In this document: positions 1 to 6,542 of the stretch, in pieces
How positions within the stretch are numbered: the stretch's first letter is position 1
Layout of the letters: each line of letters starts with the position of its first letter
From: an uncultured Asticcacaulis sp.
GTDB lineage: Bacteria > Pseudomonadota > Alphaproteobacteria > Caulobacterales > Caulobacteraceae
Assembly: GCA_946480125.1 (NCBI GenBank)
Contig: CAMLIY010000081.1
Location: 1-11,849 of the forward strand
Length of the DNA: 11,849 nucleotides
Direction of reading: 5' to 3'
The notes under the pieces: model-generated
Told to the model about the DNA's origin: nothing
The model's input: only the letters and a program-made list of their open reading frames with translations
Databases searched by the model: none
Translations under genes and position numbers: made by a program

Positions 1-458
1 TGTTGAACAAGGTGCTCACCAATGAGCTGACCGCCGTCAACCAGTACTTCCTGCATGCCCGCATGATCGAGAACTGGGGCATGTATCACCTTGGCCGCAT
101 TGTCTACAAAGAATCGATCGAGGAGATGAAGCACGCCGACCTGCTCATCAAGCGCATACTGTTTCTCGACGGCCTGCCCAACCTGCAAGATCTTAACAAA
201 CTGCGGATTGGTGAAAATATCACTGAATGCCTGACGGCGGATCTGGCGGTAGAAACTGGTGGCCACGCGACGCTGGTGGCCGGTGTCAAATATTGCGACG
301 ATCATATGGATTATATCAGCCGCGAACTGCTGCGCCGTATCCTGGAAGATACCGAGCATCACATCGACTTTCTTGAAACCCAGCTCGGTCTGATCCGCTT
401 GATGGGCGAGGCCAACTATATCCAGAGCGCCATGAAGGAAATTGAAGGCGAAGGTTAA
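1..458 (+). CDS. bfr: Bacterioferritin, 5' end cut by window
   Basis: Haem-containing ferritin that stores iron as a mineral in a 24-subunit cytoplasmic shell. The visible 151 residues begin about ten residues into the E. coli family pattern, so the true start lies upstream of the window; the TTG at position 3 is an internal Leu codon. The pattern NELTAVNQYFLHAR is diagnostic. In E. coli Bfr numbering, Glu18 (NEL), Glu51 and His54 (EEMKHAD), Glu94 (LAVE) and His130 (HHID) are kept, as is the haem ligand Met52 (the M of EEMKHAD). The bridging ferroxidase ligand Glu127 is replaced by Thr (codon 351-353, motif EDTEHHID), with Glu at the next position. The C-terminus is ordinary. The following gene starts about 100 bases downstream on the same strand and could be co-transcribed. 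The family call is secure; full ferroxidase activity is not. Confidence 0.95.
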   Translation, partial: LNKVLTNELTAVNQYFLHARMIENWGMYHLGRIVYKESIEEMKHADLLIKRILFLDGLPNLQDLNKLRIGENITECLTADLAVETGGHATLVAGVKYCDDHMDYISRELLRRILEDTEHHIDFLETQLGLIRLMGEANYIQSAMKEIEGEG

Positions 459-558
459 TAACCTTTTAAAACCGCCTTTACCTTTTTGGGTGAACCCCTT
501 AACGTGCCTCTGCAAAATGCCGATTTTGCGCGAATTTAAGCAAGCCGGGACGGGTCTT

Positions 559-1491
559 TTGAGCGTTTATAACCGCAGAGCGTTTGCCCGGTTGGGCCTG
601 GCAGGCGCGTTTGTCCTTGCCGGTTCCGGATTGGCGGGCTGCGGGCGCAAGCAAAATGAAGACACGATTATCGATCCTGATGCTGATATGGCATCAACGG
701 TCAATACGAAGCTCGCTGCCCAGGAAGGGACGCTTGAGTGGGCGGTCAGTGGAAACTGGCGAAATGCGGTAGATAAGGCGCGTGACAAGTATCGCCATCC
801 TGTTGACATGCTGACCTTTTTTGAAATCAAACCGAAGGATACGGTTATCGATATGTGGCCGGGTGCCGGTTACATGACCGAAATTCTGGCGCCTTACCTC
901 AACAAGGGTAAGGGACAGTATGTCGCCGCTTTGATCGAGGCGGGACCAGTGCCGGAAGAGGCGGCGGCTTCTCTGGCAGATAAGTACCGGGCGCATTTTG
1001 ATGCTGATAAAAAGCGCTATGGTGAATTAGGTTACGTCACCTTTGGCGAAACCAGCGGCCCCCTGGCGGAGCCGGACAGTGTTGATTGCGTCTTGTTCCT
1101 GTTGGTCATTCATGACTGGATCGCCAAGGGAATCGCCGAAAAGGCGTTTAATGACGCCTTTGCGGCCTTAAGGCCTGGCGGGATCCTTGGCGTTGAGCAG
1201 CATCGCGCCGATATTGGTAATGTGCAGGACCCCGGTGCCACTACCGGATATGTGCAGGAACCGCTCGTCAAGCAGATGGCCTCAGAAGCAGGATTCCAGT
1301 TTGTGGCCGAAAGTGAGATGAACGCCAACCCCAAGGATGACAAGGATCATCCGTTTGGCGTGTGGACTTTGCCACCGCAGAGATTGACAGCGCCGCGTGG
1401 ACAGGCGCCTAATCCGGAATTCGACGGCAGTCTGTACGAATCGATTGGCGAGAGTGATCGCATGACTTTGAAGTTCAGAAAGCCGCAATAG
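559..1491 (+). CDS. Exported lipoprotein with class I SAM-methyltransferase fold (COG4798-like)
   Basis: Predicted methyltransferase of unknown substrate. The chosen TTG start gives a 310-residue protein with a compact lipoprotein signal: an N-terminal NRRAF segment resembling a twin-arginine motif, a hydrophobic stretch, and the lipobox LAGC with Cys at residue 28. Residues 95-112 carry a Rossmann motif I (VIDMWPGAGYMTEIL), and a post-motif RPGG lies near residue 205, both typical of class I SAM-dependent enzymes. GGGACGGG shortly upstream may be the ribosome site. In-frame alternatives are ATG at 517, which lacks an obvious ribosome site, and TTG at 442, which overlaps bfr. An exported SAM-dependent enzyme is odd because SAM is not known to be available in the periplasm; a folded Tat substrate carrying ligand, or a non-methylating role, is possible. 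Substrate is unknown. Confidence 0.8.
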   Translation: MSVYNRRAFARLGLAGAFVLAGSGLAGCGRKQNEDTIIDPDADMASTVNTKLAAQEGTLEWAVSGNWRNAVDKARDKYRHPVDMLTFFEIKPKDTVIDMWPGAGYMTEILAPYLNKGKGQYVAALIEAGPVPEEAAASLADKYRAHFDADKKRYGELGYVTFGETSGPLAEPDSVDCVLFLLVIHDWIAKGIAEKAFNDAFAALRPGGILGVEQHRADIGNVQDPGATTGYVQEPLVKQMASEAGFQFVAESEMNANPKDDKDHPFGVWTLPPQRLTAPRGQAPNPEFDGSLYESIGESDRMTLKFRKPQ

Positions 1492-1563
1492 TTTGTTCGT
1501 TACGCAATTTATCCGAAAAGTGGCCTCCACTTCATCGGGTCATACCCTTGGGAAGTTGTAATC

Positions 1564-2724
1564 GTGAGCCGTATAGCCGCCCTTTCGACCAGCGCACCGC
1601 TGATGTTCACGCCGGAATCGCGTGTGCCGGAAGGCGGGATTGGCGAGTGGTATCGCGGCGCGGGCGGGTTGCGTTTGCGCCTGGGCTTCTGGCAGACGGT
1701 CAAGCCGGCGCGTGGCACGGTTTTCATTTCGCCAGGCCGTTCCGAGCCTATTGAAAAATATTATGAATTGATCCGCGACCTGATGACGCGTGATTTCTGT
1801 GTGGTGGTGCATGACTGGCGCGGCCAGGGGCTGTCGGCGCGGCTGTTACCCGATCGGCTGAAATGTCATGCCCGTTCGGCCGATGAATTTCTCGATGATT
1901 TCCAGCGATTGCTCGATACCTTTGAAGACCGGGCGCCCAAACCATGGATCATGCTTGGGCATTCTATGGGGGCAGCGCTCAATCTGGCCACCCTGGCCAA
2001 GGGCGAACAACGAATCGCGGGTGCTTTCTTCACCAATCCGATGCTGCGCGTCAAAACCGGCAAGCATAGCCTGTGGTCGGTCAATTTTCAGGTCAACTGG
2101 CAGGTCAATCATGGCCGCGGCTCCGACTATGTGCCGGAACTGTTCGATGACCCTTTCATGCATACTTTCGAGGATGACGCCCTGACCCATGACCGTGACC
2201 GTTATGGTTTGTGGCATGAGCAATTATTTGCCTGTCCGCACCTGGCGGTAGGATCACCCACCTGGGGCTGGTTGCAATTCGCGCTCAGGCTGGGCGAGGG
2301 GCTGTTGCTTGACAAATCCAAGGTGCTGAAAAAACTAAAACTGCCGGTTAGCATTGTCTGCTCGGGTGATGACCATGTCATCAATAAAGTGCCGTCGAAA
2401 GCTTTCGCCAAGAAGCTGGGCAAGGGACAATATCTCGAAATCGCTGGCGCCGAGCATGAGATATTGATCGAGATTGAAGACTACCGTCGACAAGCGATGG
2501 CGGAATTCGATGAACTGGCTGATTTCGTGGCGCCGCATGCGCTGGGTCAGTATATGCGCGAGGCCGTGCAGGACAACAATGCGGGGCACGGTTTTGGCCT
2601 GATGGCGGCAGACATCGCTGAGGTCGCGTCGGAATTACCAGAGGGGATTTCACCCGAAAGCCTGATCGCGGAAGAAGAGATATTGCCGGACATGCCCGAT
2701 CCGGAAGGCCAAAAGAGCGCTTAA
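1564..2724 (+). CDS. Alpha/beta hydrolase, monoacylglycerol lipase / lysophospholipase L2 type
   Basis: Serine hydrolase probably acting on lysophospholipids or monoacylglycerols (Hydrolase_4 family). The 386-residue protein has the strand and oxyanion-side motif HDWRGQGLS at residues 83-91, the nucleophile elbow GHSMG at 132-136 (Ser134), an acid residue in SGDD (Asp269 or 270) and the catalytic His298 in GAEHE, so the triad is complete and in family order. No signal peptide is evident, suggesting a cytosolic or membrane-associated enzyme. The GTG start is preceded by GGGAAG at a suitable distance. The last roughly 60 residues form an acidic tail beyond the hydrolase fold. A small 6-bp hairpin (1518-1532, AAGTGG-CCT-CCACTT) lies in the 72-base gap after the methyltransferase gene. 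It converges on the next gene with 10 bases between stops. Pseudomonad-type PldB or a YqiA-like esterase are alternatives. Confidence 0.85.
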   Translation: MSRIAALSTSAPLMFTPESRVPEGGIGEWYRGAGGLRLRLGFWQTVKPARGTVFISPGRSEPIEKYYELIRDLMTRDFCVVVHDWRGQGLSARLLPDRLKCHARSADEFLDDFQRLLDTFEDRAPKPWIMLGHSMGAALNLATLAKGEQRIAGAFFTNPMLRVKTGKHSLWSVNFQVNWQVNHGRGSDYVPELFDDPFMHTFEDDALTHDRDRYGLWHEQLFACPHLAVGSPTWGWLQFALRLGEGLLLDKSKVLKKLKLPVSIVCSGDDHVINKVPSKAFAKKLGKGQYLEIAGAEHEILIEIEDYRRQAMAEFDELADFVAPHALGQYMREAVQDNNAGHGFGLMAADIAEVASELPEGISPESLIAEEEILPDMPDPEGQKSA

Positions 2725-2735
2725 AGTAAAGCGCT
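2716..2735. terminator. Possible bidirectional terminator between convergent genes
   Basis: AGCGCTT (2716-2722) pairs with AAGCGCT (2729-2735) around a six-base loop, and the stop codons of the two converging genes lie inside or at the edge of the hairpin. There is no long T-run on either side, so termination is plausible from position but not strongly supported. Confidence 0.35.
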
Positions 2736-3559
2736 TAATATGCTGCGGGTTTCAAATGCCGCAAAGCCTGATCCAGCAGGCTCTTAGAGCCGGCCGCAAT
2801 GACCTGTCCGGCTTCTGGGCCTACCTCTGAGCCGCACCAGTTGCTGACCAGGCCGCCGGCGTTTTCGATTACCGGAATAATCGCCTCGATGTCCCAGGGT
2901 TTGAGGCCTGTTTCCAGAGCGATGTCCATTGTGCCCGCAGCGACCATGGCAAAGGCGTAGGCGTCGCAGCCATAACGCACCAGTTTGGTGGCTGTCCGCA
3001 GATTGGCATAGGCGGCGACTTCTTCCCCGCTATACAGATGCGGATCGGTGGTGCCGATGACGGCATCAGCCAGGTGTGGGCAGGCGCGCACTCTGAGCGG
3101 TGTACTGCCTTCCGGGGTGATCAGGCGTGAGCCGCGCGGCGAACCGAGATAGATTTCCTTCAAAACCGGCTGGGCGATCAAGCCGAGCACGGGGCGCCCC
3201 CTGAAGCGCAGGCCGATCAGGGTGGTCCATAGCGGCAGGCCGGAAATAAAGGCGCGGGTGCCGTCGACCGGATCGAGCACCCAGACATAATCGGCCTCCG
3301 GATTTTCCGTGCCGTATTCCTCACCGATAATGCCGTGATCGGGATAGTGCTGATTGATGAGGGTGCGAATAGCGCGTTCGGCGCCCTTGTCAGCCTCGGT
3401 TACGGGGTCAAAATGGACATCGGCGCGGCTGGCATTGCCTTTGTTGATCTCGCCAAGATCCTTCTGGCGGAACAGCGGCACGGCCACGGCGGCCGCGGCG
3501 GCGGCCAGATCGAGTGCGAAGGTTTCGAGCTTTGCGTAATCGGGGGCGTTTTCAGACAT
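2735..3559 (-). CDS. hisN: Inositol monophosphatase-family phosphatase, probable histidinol-phosphatase
   Basis: Mg-dependent phosphomonoesterase of the IMPase superfamily, most like the HisN type that hydrolyses histidinol phosphate in histidine synthesis. The 274-residue protein has all metal-site motifs: VTEAD (Asp57), GEE (residues 79-81), LDPVDGT at 95-101 (Asp96, Asp99), and PWDIEA at 221-226 (Asp223) followed by the IENAGG segment. The ATG at 3559 gives the usual family length. In-frame starts further upstream (up to 3679) would add up to 40 residues that run back into an inverted repeat and look non-coding. It converges with the hydrolase gene on one side and is separated from the XRE regulator gene by a structured 193-base gap. 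No other histidine genes are near, so the substrate assignment is by family resemblance only; inositol-1-phosphatase or a CysQ-like role cannot be excluded. Confidence 0.85.
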   Translation of the reverse strand: MSENAPDYAKLETFALDLAAAAAAVAVPLFRQKDLGEINKGNASRADVHFDPVTEADKGAERAIRTLINQHYPDHGIIGEEYGTENPEADYVWVLDPVDGTRAFISGLPLWTTLIGLRFRGRPVLGLIAQPVLKEIYLGSPRGSRLITPEGSTPLRVRACPHLADAVIGTTDPHLYSGEEVAAYANLRTATKLVRYGCDAYAFAMVAAGTMDIALETGLKPWDIEAIIPVIENAGGLVSNWCGSEVGPEAGQVIAAGSKSLLDQALRHLKPAAY

Positions 3560-3629
3560 GGAAACCCGCATAGCCTGAGCGGTCATGCGGGTCCAGATGT
3601 TTATACGGGGTAAGGTCATTGACGCCCAA

Positions 3630-3662
3630 GCTTGCCAAAATTCTTCGTGAATTTTGGCAAGC
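3630..3662. repeat. Perfect 14-bp inverted repeat with TTCGT loop
   Basis: GCTTGCCAAAATTC (3630-3643) is exactly complementary to GAATTTTGGCAAGC (3649-3662), leaving the five-base loop TTCGT. No T-run follows on either strand, so it does not look like a simple intrinsic terminator. It lies just upstream of hisN and downstream of the XRE gene, both read on the minus strand. Confidence 0.8.
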
Positions 3663-3752
3663 GCGACCGCGCGCCGCACGCGCCTGGAAGCGTGCTAACG
3701 CTTCGCTTCTTGAGCACAATGCGCGTAACCTCTTACGAAAGAATCAGGCTGC
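3661..3752. other. Structured intergenic stretch with overlapping short inverted repeats
   Basis: This stretch continues from the perfect hairpin and holds a run of GC-only alternating motifs (GCGCGACCGCGCGCC), then GAAGCG...CGCTTC (3687-3704, six-base loop), an overlapping CGCTTCGCTTC, and GTGCT...AGCAC (3692-3717). The two latter stems are mutually exclusive. No gene is credible here: plus-strand open frames across it translate to Arg-rich low-complexity sequence. It may be a dispersed REP-like repeat or the leader of hisN. Confidence 0.4.
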
Positions 3753-4136
3753 TTATGCAGCCTGTTCGTTATCACCATTGAGCGATTTCGCCAGGTCCAG
3801 TAAACGACGGCGCGGGCGCTCCGAAAGACGATAATAGGCCTGGATCAGATCAAGCGTTTCCTTGCGCGAGAATACTTCGATGCCTTCGTTATTGACGGCG
3901 GCCACTTCAGTCTTCTCGTCGGTCAGGCCGTCATAGAAATAGTTAATCGGCGTTTCCAGCGCCTTGGCCAGCTGAAACAGGCGGGCCGCTGAAATACGGT
4001 TGGCGCCGCATTCGTACTTCTGGATTTGCTGAAAGCGGATGCCGACCGCCAGAGCCAGTTGTTGTTGTGTCAAACCGAGCAGGCGGCGGCGGCGACGCAG
4101 ACGCTTACCGAGGTGCAGATCGATATCGGTGGCCAT
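3753..4136 (-). CDS. XRE-family transcriptional regulator (PraR/R00410-like)
   Basis: DNA-binding repressor of the small alphaproteobacterial family that includes rhizobial PraR (R00410 type). The 127-residue protein has a Cro/C1-type helix-turn-helix at about residues 11-66 (LTQQQLALAVGIRFQQIQKYE is the recognition region, with a basic RRRRR run before it), followed by a C-terminal helical segment with SERPRRRLLDLAKSL. The ATG at 4136 is preceded by AGGGG at good spacing; longer in-frame versions lack family similarity. The gene reads in the same direction as rcdA but is insulated from it by a strong terminator, so it probably has its own promoter in the 4137-4252 gap, where a 7-bp palindrome lies. 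Regulon is unknown; relatives control surface adhesion, quorum-sensing and stress genes. Confidence 0.88.
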   Translation of the reverse strand: MATDIDLHLGKRLRRRRRLLGLTQQQLALAVGIRFQQIQKYECGANRISAARLFQLAKALETPINYFYDGLTDEKTEVAAVNNEGIEVFSRKETLDLIQAYYRLSERPRRRLLDLAKSLNGDNEQAA

Positions 4137-4176
4137 GATGGAACCCCTGAACAGACTTATATGGCGCTGTATCAAA

Positions 4177-4204
4177 GTGAAACAGCTCGCCTTATAGGTT
4201 TCAC
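4177..4204. promoter_or_regulatory. Operator-like inverted repeat upstream of the XRE gene
   Basis: GTGAAAC (4177-4183) and GTTTCAC (4198-4204) are perfect inverted copies with a 14-base spacer. They lie 41 to 68 bases upstream of the XRE start codon, in the only gap where its promoter could be. Position and symmetry suggest an operator, possibly for autoregulation. The assignment is inference. Confidence 0.45.
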
Positions 4205-4252
4205 AACTCATGCCACACGTATAAACAGGGGTGCACCGCCGAAACGCGCACG

Positions 4253-4287
4253 AAAAAGGGCACAAGCAAAATGCTTATGCCCTTTTT
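4253..4287 (-). terminator. Intrinsic terminator of rcdA (bidirectional in form)
   Basis: AAAAAGGGCACAAGCA (4253-4268) pairs with TGCTTATGCCCTTTTT (4272-4287) with a single C-A mismatch and a three-base loop. Read on the minus strand it starts 16 bases past the rcdA stop and ends in five T residues; the plus-strand reading also ends in five T residues. This is a convincing rho-independent terminator separating rcdA from the XRE gene. Confidence 0.85.
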
Positions 4288-4302
4288 CAAATTGCAAGGA
4301 TT

Positions 4303-4830
4303 TCAGGCTTCCTGGCTGCTTAAAATATCGATTGAAAACGCATTCTGTAGCCTGGCCATTTGGCTCATGACCGGATTGACGGTGATTTCTCCGGCCTCGC
4401 CATCGATGAACATACGCTTGTCCATGTGTGAAATGCGCTCATAAAGGCGGTTGGAGCGGTCAAGCAGGTTCAGCAGTCCACCGGGCAGCGCCTGCGGCTT
4501 TTCAGCGCCATCCGCATTGAGCGAAGCGATGCGATACTTGTCGTCGCAGGCATCTTGGGCCGCCATGTCGCCTTCACGAACGGCGCGCTGGACCAGTAAC
4601 CACGAGGCGATCTGCATCAGGCGGGTGGTCAGGCGCATGCTTTCGCCGGCATAGAGCAGGGCGTCTTCACGCGGCAGCAGGCGGGAATCACGGCGACCAT
4701 CGCCATCAAGATAGGCAGCTGTTTCTTCAACCAGCGACATACCTTCCTTGAAGGTGCGGTCAAACAGATCGGACGAGGCGAAATCACGTACGATACTGAC
4801 GCGGGCGTTGGGGGCGGTGCTGTCGGACAT
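4303..4830 (-). CDS. rcdA: RcdA, regulator of CtrA degradation (DUF1465)
   Basis: Accessory adaptor of the ClpXP protease. In Caulobacter crescentus RcdA works with CpdR and PopA to deliver the master regulator CtrA to ClpXP at the cell pole before S phase. The 175-residue product matches the family along its helical core: SIVRDFASSDLFDRTF near the N-terminus, GMSLVEETAAYLDGDGR, and ESMRLTTRLMQIASWLLVQRAV. The C-terminal tail is more variable, as in the family, where that part is disordered and functional. The ATG at 4830 is preceded by a weak AAGG. It lies downstream of a DUF1192 gene in the same direction with a 159-base gap containing CtrA-box-like sites, suggesting its own promoter. It ends in an intrinsic terminator. 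Confidence in identity is high. Confidence 0.95.
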   Translation of the reverse strand: MSDSTAPNARVSIVRDFASSDLFDRTFKEGMSLVEETAAYLDGDGRRDSRLLPREDALLYAGESMRLTTRLMQIASWLLVQRAVREGDMAAQDACDDKYRIASLNADGAEKPQALPGGLLNLLDRSNRLYERISHMDKRMFIDGEAGEITVNPVMSQMARLQNAFSIDILSSQEA

Positions 4831-4889
4831 TTACTGTTAGCCTTATGCTGAAATCGGGTCGGCGAAGGTCTGTTCTGACCCACGTAAGC

Positions 4890-4912
4890 CCGGCGGGCAT
4901 ACAGCCTGCCGG
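4890..4912. repeat. GC-rich hairpin in the rcdA leader
   Basis: CCGGCGGGC (4890-4898) pairs with GCCTGCCGG (4904-4912), nine pairs including one G-U, loop ATACA. ACGT flanks it on both sides (4882-4885, 4913-4916) and could extend the stem with a bulge. No T-run follows on either strand. It lies 60-82 bases upstream of the rcdA start codon. Confidence 0.45.
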
Positions 4913-4923
4913 ACGTACCGTCA

Positions 4924-4938
4924 TTAAAACCGGCTTAG
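4924..4938. promoter_or_regulatory. CtrA-box-like site upstream of rcdA
   Basis: TTAA-N7-TTAG matches seven of eight defined bases of the CtrA full-site consensus TTAA-N7-TTAA, with exact spacing. It lies 94-108 bases upstream of the rcdA start codon. rcdA belongs to the CtrA regulon in Caulobacter, which makes the site credible; binding is not shown here. Confidence 0.5.
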
Positions 4939-4982
4939 GCACTGCAACGCTTGTGCCATTCAGCCGGGACGCATGACGGTTA

Positions 4983-4997
4983 TTAATCGTTAGTTAT
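4983..4997. promoter_or_regulatory. Second CtrA-box-like site, overlapping the DUF1192 stop
   Basis: TTAA-N7-TTAT also matches seven of eight consensus bases with exact spacing. It spans the 3' end of the DUF1192 gene, about 45 bases further from rcdA than the first site. It may be a second or weaker site, or chance in this AT-rich patch. Confidence 0.35.
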
Positions 4998-5205
4998 CCT
5001 TAAAAGAGAATAAAGCATCGGCGTCGGAGCGACGGTTTTTTTTACGCGCCATCGCCTCTGTCGCCCGAACAATCTCGGCTTTCAGCGTATCAATGCGACC
5101 TTCAAGATCCTCTACGCTGTAAGGATCCAGGTCTTCACGGACAAGGCCGTGCAACGGTCCGGCATTTTGCCTCGCCAATGGTTCATTGTCATCCTGCATC
5201 GCCAT
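4990..5205 (-). CDS. DUF1192 family small protein
   Basis: Conserved alphaproteobacterial protein of unknown function, 71 residues. The signature DLDPYSVEDLEGRIDTLKAEI sits in the middle, followed by a short amphipathic helix (VRATEAMARKKNRRSDADALF) typical of the family, predicted to be a small helical or coiled-coil protein. The N-terminal 20 residues are polar and variable. ATG at 5205 is chosen; ATG at 5199 in the same frame is equally possible. It reads toward rcdA and is divergent from the quinone oxidoreductase gene, with a 111-base gap that holds a perfect CTGATATCAG palindrome (5232-5241). Its repeated adjacency to rcdA in Caulobacterales, as I recall it, hints at a shared cell-cycle context, but no role can be assigned. 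Confidence 0.88.
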   Translation of the reverse strand: MAMQDDNEPLARQNAGPLHGLVREDLDPYSVEDLEGRIDTLKAEIVRATEAMARKKNRRSDADALFSFKDN

Positions 5206-5316
5206 GCTTATATCCCGTAGGCAAATCCAATCTGATATCAGGCTGCGTTCCGCGCCATCATCAGATCCCAGATGAAACGCCTGTTGCGCGAAGAAATCAA
5301 GGAAAACGAATCAGTT

Positions 5317-6309
5317 ATGAAAGCCATTTCGATCCGCGGTGACGGGCAAAATACCTGCGATCTTTACCTGAATGATACACAGATACCGGATGTGGCACCT
5401 GGTCATGTGTTGATCCGAACCGCCTTCGCGGGCGTAAACCGGCCGGATATCCTTCAAAGGAAAGGCAATTATCCACCACCTCAGGGCGCCTCACCAATTC
5501 TGGGGCTAGAGGTTTCGGGTGTGATTGAAATTATTAATCCGCCGGTGAATTACGGGGATGATGTCGGTTGGAAAGTTGGGGATGAATGCTGCGCTCTCGT
5601 CAACGGCGGTGGCTATGCGGACTATGTGGCCGTCGATATCCGTCACCTCCTGCCCGTCCCCCGCGGATTATCCCGGGCCGAGGCGGCGTCTCTGCCGGAA
5701 AATATCCTGACCGTTTACGCCAATCTGATAGAGCACGGCGGCTTGCAAAGTGGCGAGACTGTACTTGTGCATGGTGGTAATTCCGGCATTGGCGCCATAA
5801 CCATTCAGATGGCGAAAGCCTTCGGCGCCAAAGTCATAGCTACCGCACGCGGCGCGGATAAATGCGCTTTTGCGAAATCGATGGGCGCTGATGGGGTGAT
5901 CGATACCGAGGCCGATGATTTCGTTGCCGCTGTTAAGTCGTTTGGCGGCGCGGACGTGGTGCTCGATATTGTGGCGGGGGACTTCTTCGCCAAAAATCTG
6001 GCCTGTCTCAATATGGGCGGCCGTATCGTCCAGGTCGGATTCGGCAAGACGGCAGTGATAGAGGTGGATTTGCGACGGATCATGGCGAAGCAGGCGATTG
6101 TCACCGGTTCTATGCTTAGGCCGCGTTCACCGGATGAAAAGGCGCGGATCACGGCTAAGGTGCATGAACGGGTGTGGCCGCTGATTGAAAAGGGCCAGAT
6201 CAAACCGATACTCGCGGAGATATTTGACTTCGCTGATGCCGCTGGCGCTCATGCCTGGATGGAAGCGGGCAATCATAAAGGCAAGGTTGTTTTACGCATT
6301 TCAGGGTGA
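5317..6309 (+). CDS. NAD(P)H-quinone oxidoreductase, PIG3/zeta-crystallin type
   Basis: Zinc-independent medium-chain dehydrogenase that reduces quinones with NADPH, cytosolic. The 330-residue protein has the N-terminal GroES-like part with AGVNRPDILQRKGNYPPPQG at about 38-57 and GLEVSG at 63-68, both signatures of the PIG3 (TIGR02824) subgroup. The Rossmann motif VHGGNSGIG lies at 151-159, and the C-terminus ends HKGKVVLRI. No zinc ligands are present, as expected for this branch. A small insertion (PPVNYGDDVGW) precedes the KVGDE turn compared with my memory of family members. ATG at 5317 starts the typical MKAI- N-terminus and has AAGGA about 13 bases upstream; an in-frame ATG at 5272 would add 15 atypical residues. 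A small membrane-protein gene follows 35 bases downstream. Confidence 0.92.
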   Translation: MKAISIRGDGQNTCDLYLNDTQIPDVAPGHVLIRTAFAGVNRPDILQRKGNYPPPQGASPILGLEVSGVIEIINPPVNYGDDVGWKVGDECCALVNGGGYADYVAVDIRHLLPVPRGLSRAEAASLPENILTVYANLIEHGGLQSGETVLVHGGNSGIGAITIQMAKAFGAKVIATARGADKCAFAKSMGADGVIDTEADDFVAAVKSFGGADVVLDIVAGDFFAKNLACLNMGGRIVQVGFGKTAVIEVDLRRIMAKQAIVTGSMLRPRSPDEKARITAKVHERVWPLIEKGQIKPILAEIFDFADAAGAHAWMEAGNHKGKVVLRISG

Positions 6310-6344
6310 TATAACCGCTTGAACGACGTTCATGGTGTGATGTG

Positions 6345-6485
6345 ATGAAAAAATGGACGATTTGGCTTATTATTACGGTCTGCGTCGTGGCAGGTGCGGC
6401 CTGGGGCATCGCCAAGGTGTTTGATCCCCATGCGGCTTGCTTGAACAGCGGGGGGAAGTGGCTCGCCGAGCACTGTGAGTATTAG
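6345..6485 (+). CDS. Small single-span membrane protein, 46 residues, unknown function
   Basis: Short frame beginning MKKWTIWLII and ending AEHCEY. Residues 4-26 form one hydrophobic span (Trp, Ile, Leu, Val, Ala) after two Lys, fitting an N-in or signal-anchor orientation. The exported tail of about 20 residues has two Cys (residues 32 and 44) flanking SGGKW, a pattern (Cys, Gly-Gly-x-Trp, Cys) I recall from other tiny exported proteins of Caulobacterales and which could form a disulphide. GTG at 6342 directly precedes the ATG in frame. The ribosome site is weak. It follows the quinone oxidoreductase gene by 35 bases and may be its second cistron. No function can be assigned. Confidence 0.65.
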   Translation: MKKWTIWLIITVCVVAGAAWGIAKVFDPHAACLNSGGKWLAEHCEY

Positions 6486-6542
6486 CGCCCGTTTTTCAAG
6501 CGCGTCATCGCTTCGCGTTATCGGCGGTAAGCGTTCATTGTT

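Noticed and set aside
3619..3834. Plus-strand frame of 71 codons over the hisN-XRE gap
   Set aside because: It runs through the inverted repeats and then antisense to the XRE gene; the product is Arg-rich low complexity without recognisable motifs.
5232..5241. CTGATATCAG palindrome between the DUF1192 and quinone oxidoreductase genes
   Set aside because: A single 10-bp palindrome without a repeat partner or known match is common by chance; recorded only as part of the gap description.
6321..6331. GAACG-A-CGTTC palindrome after the quinone oxidoreductase gene, considered as a LexA site
   Set aside because: The alphaproteobacterial SOS box is a direct GTTC-N7-GTTC, which this does not match, and no SOS gene follows.
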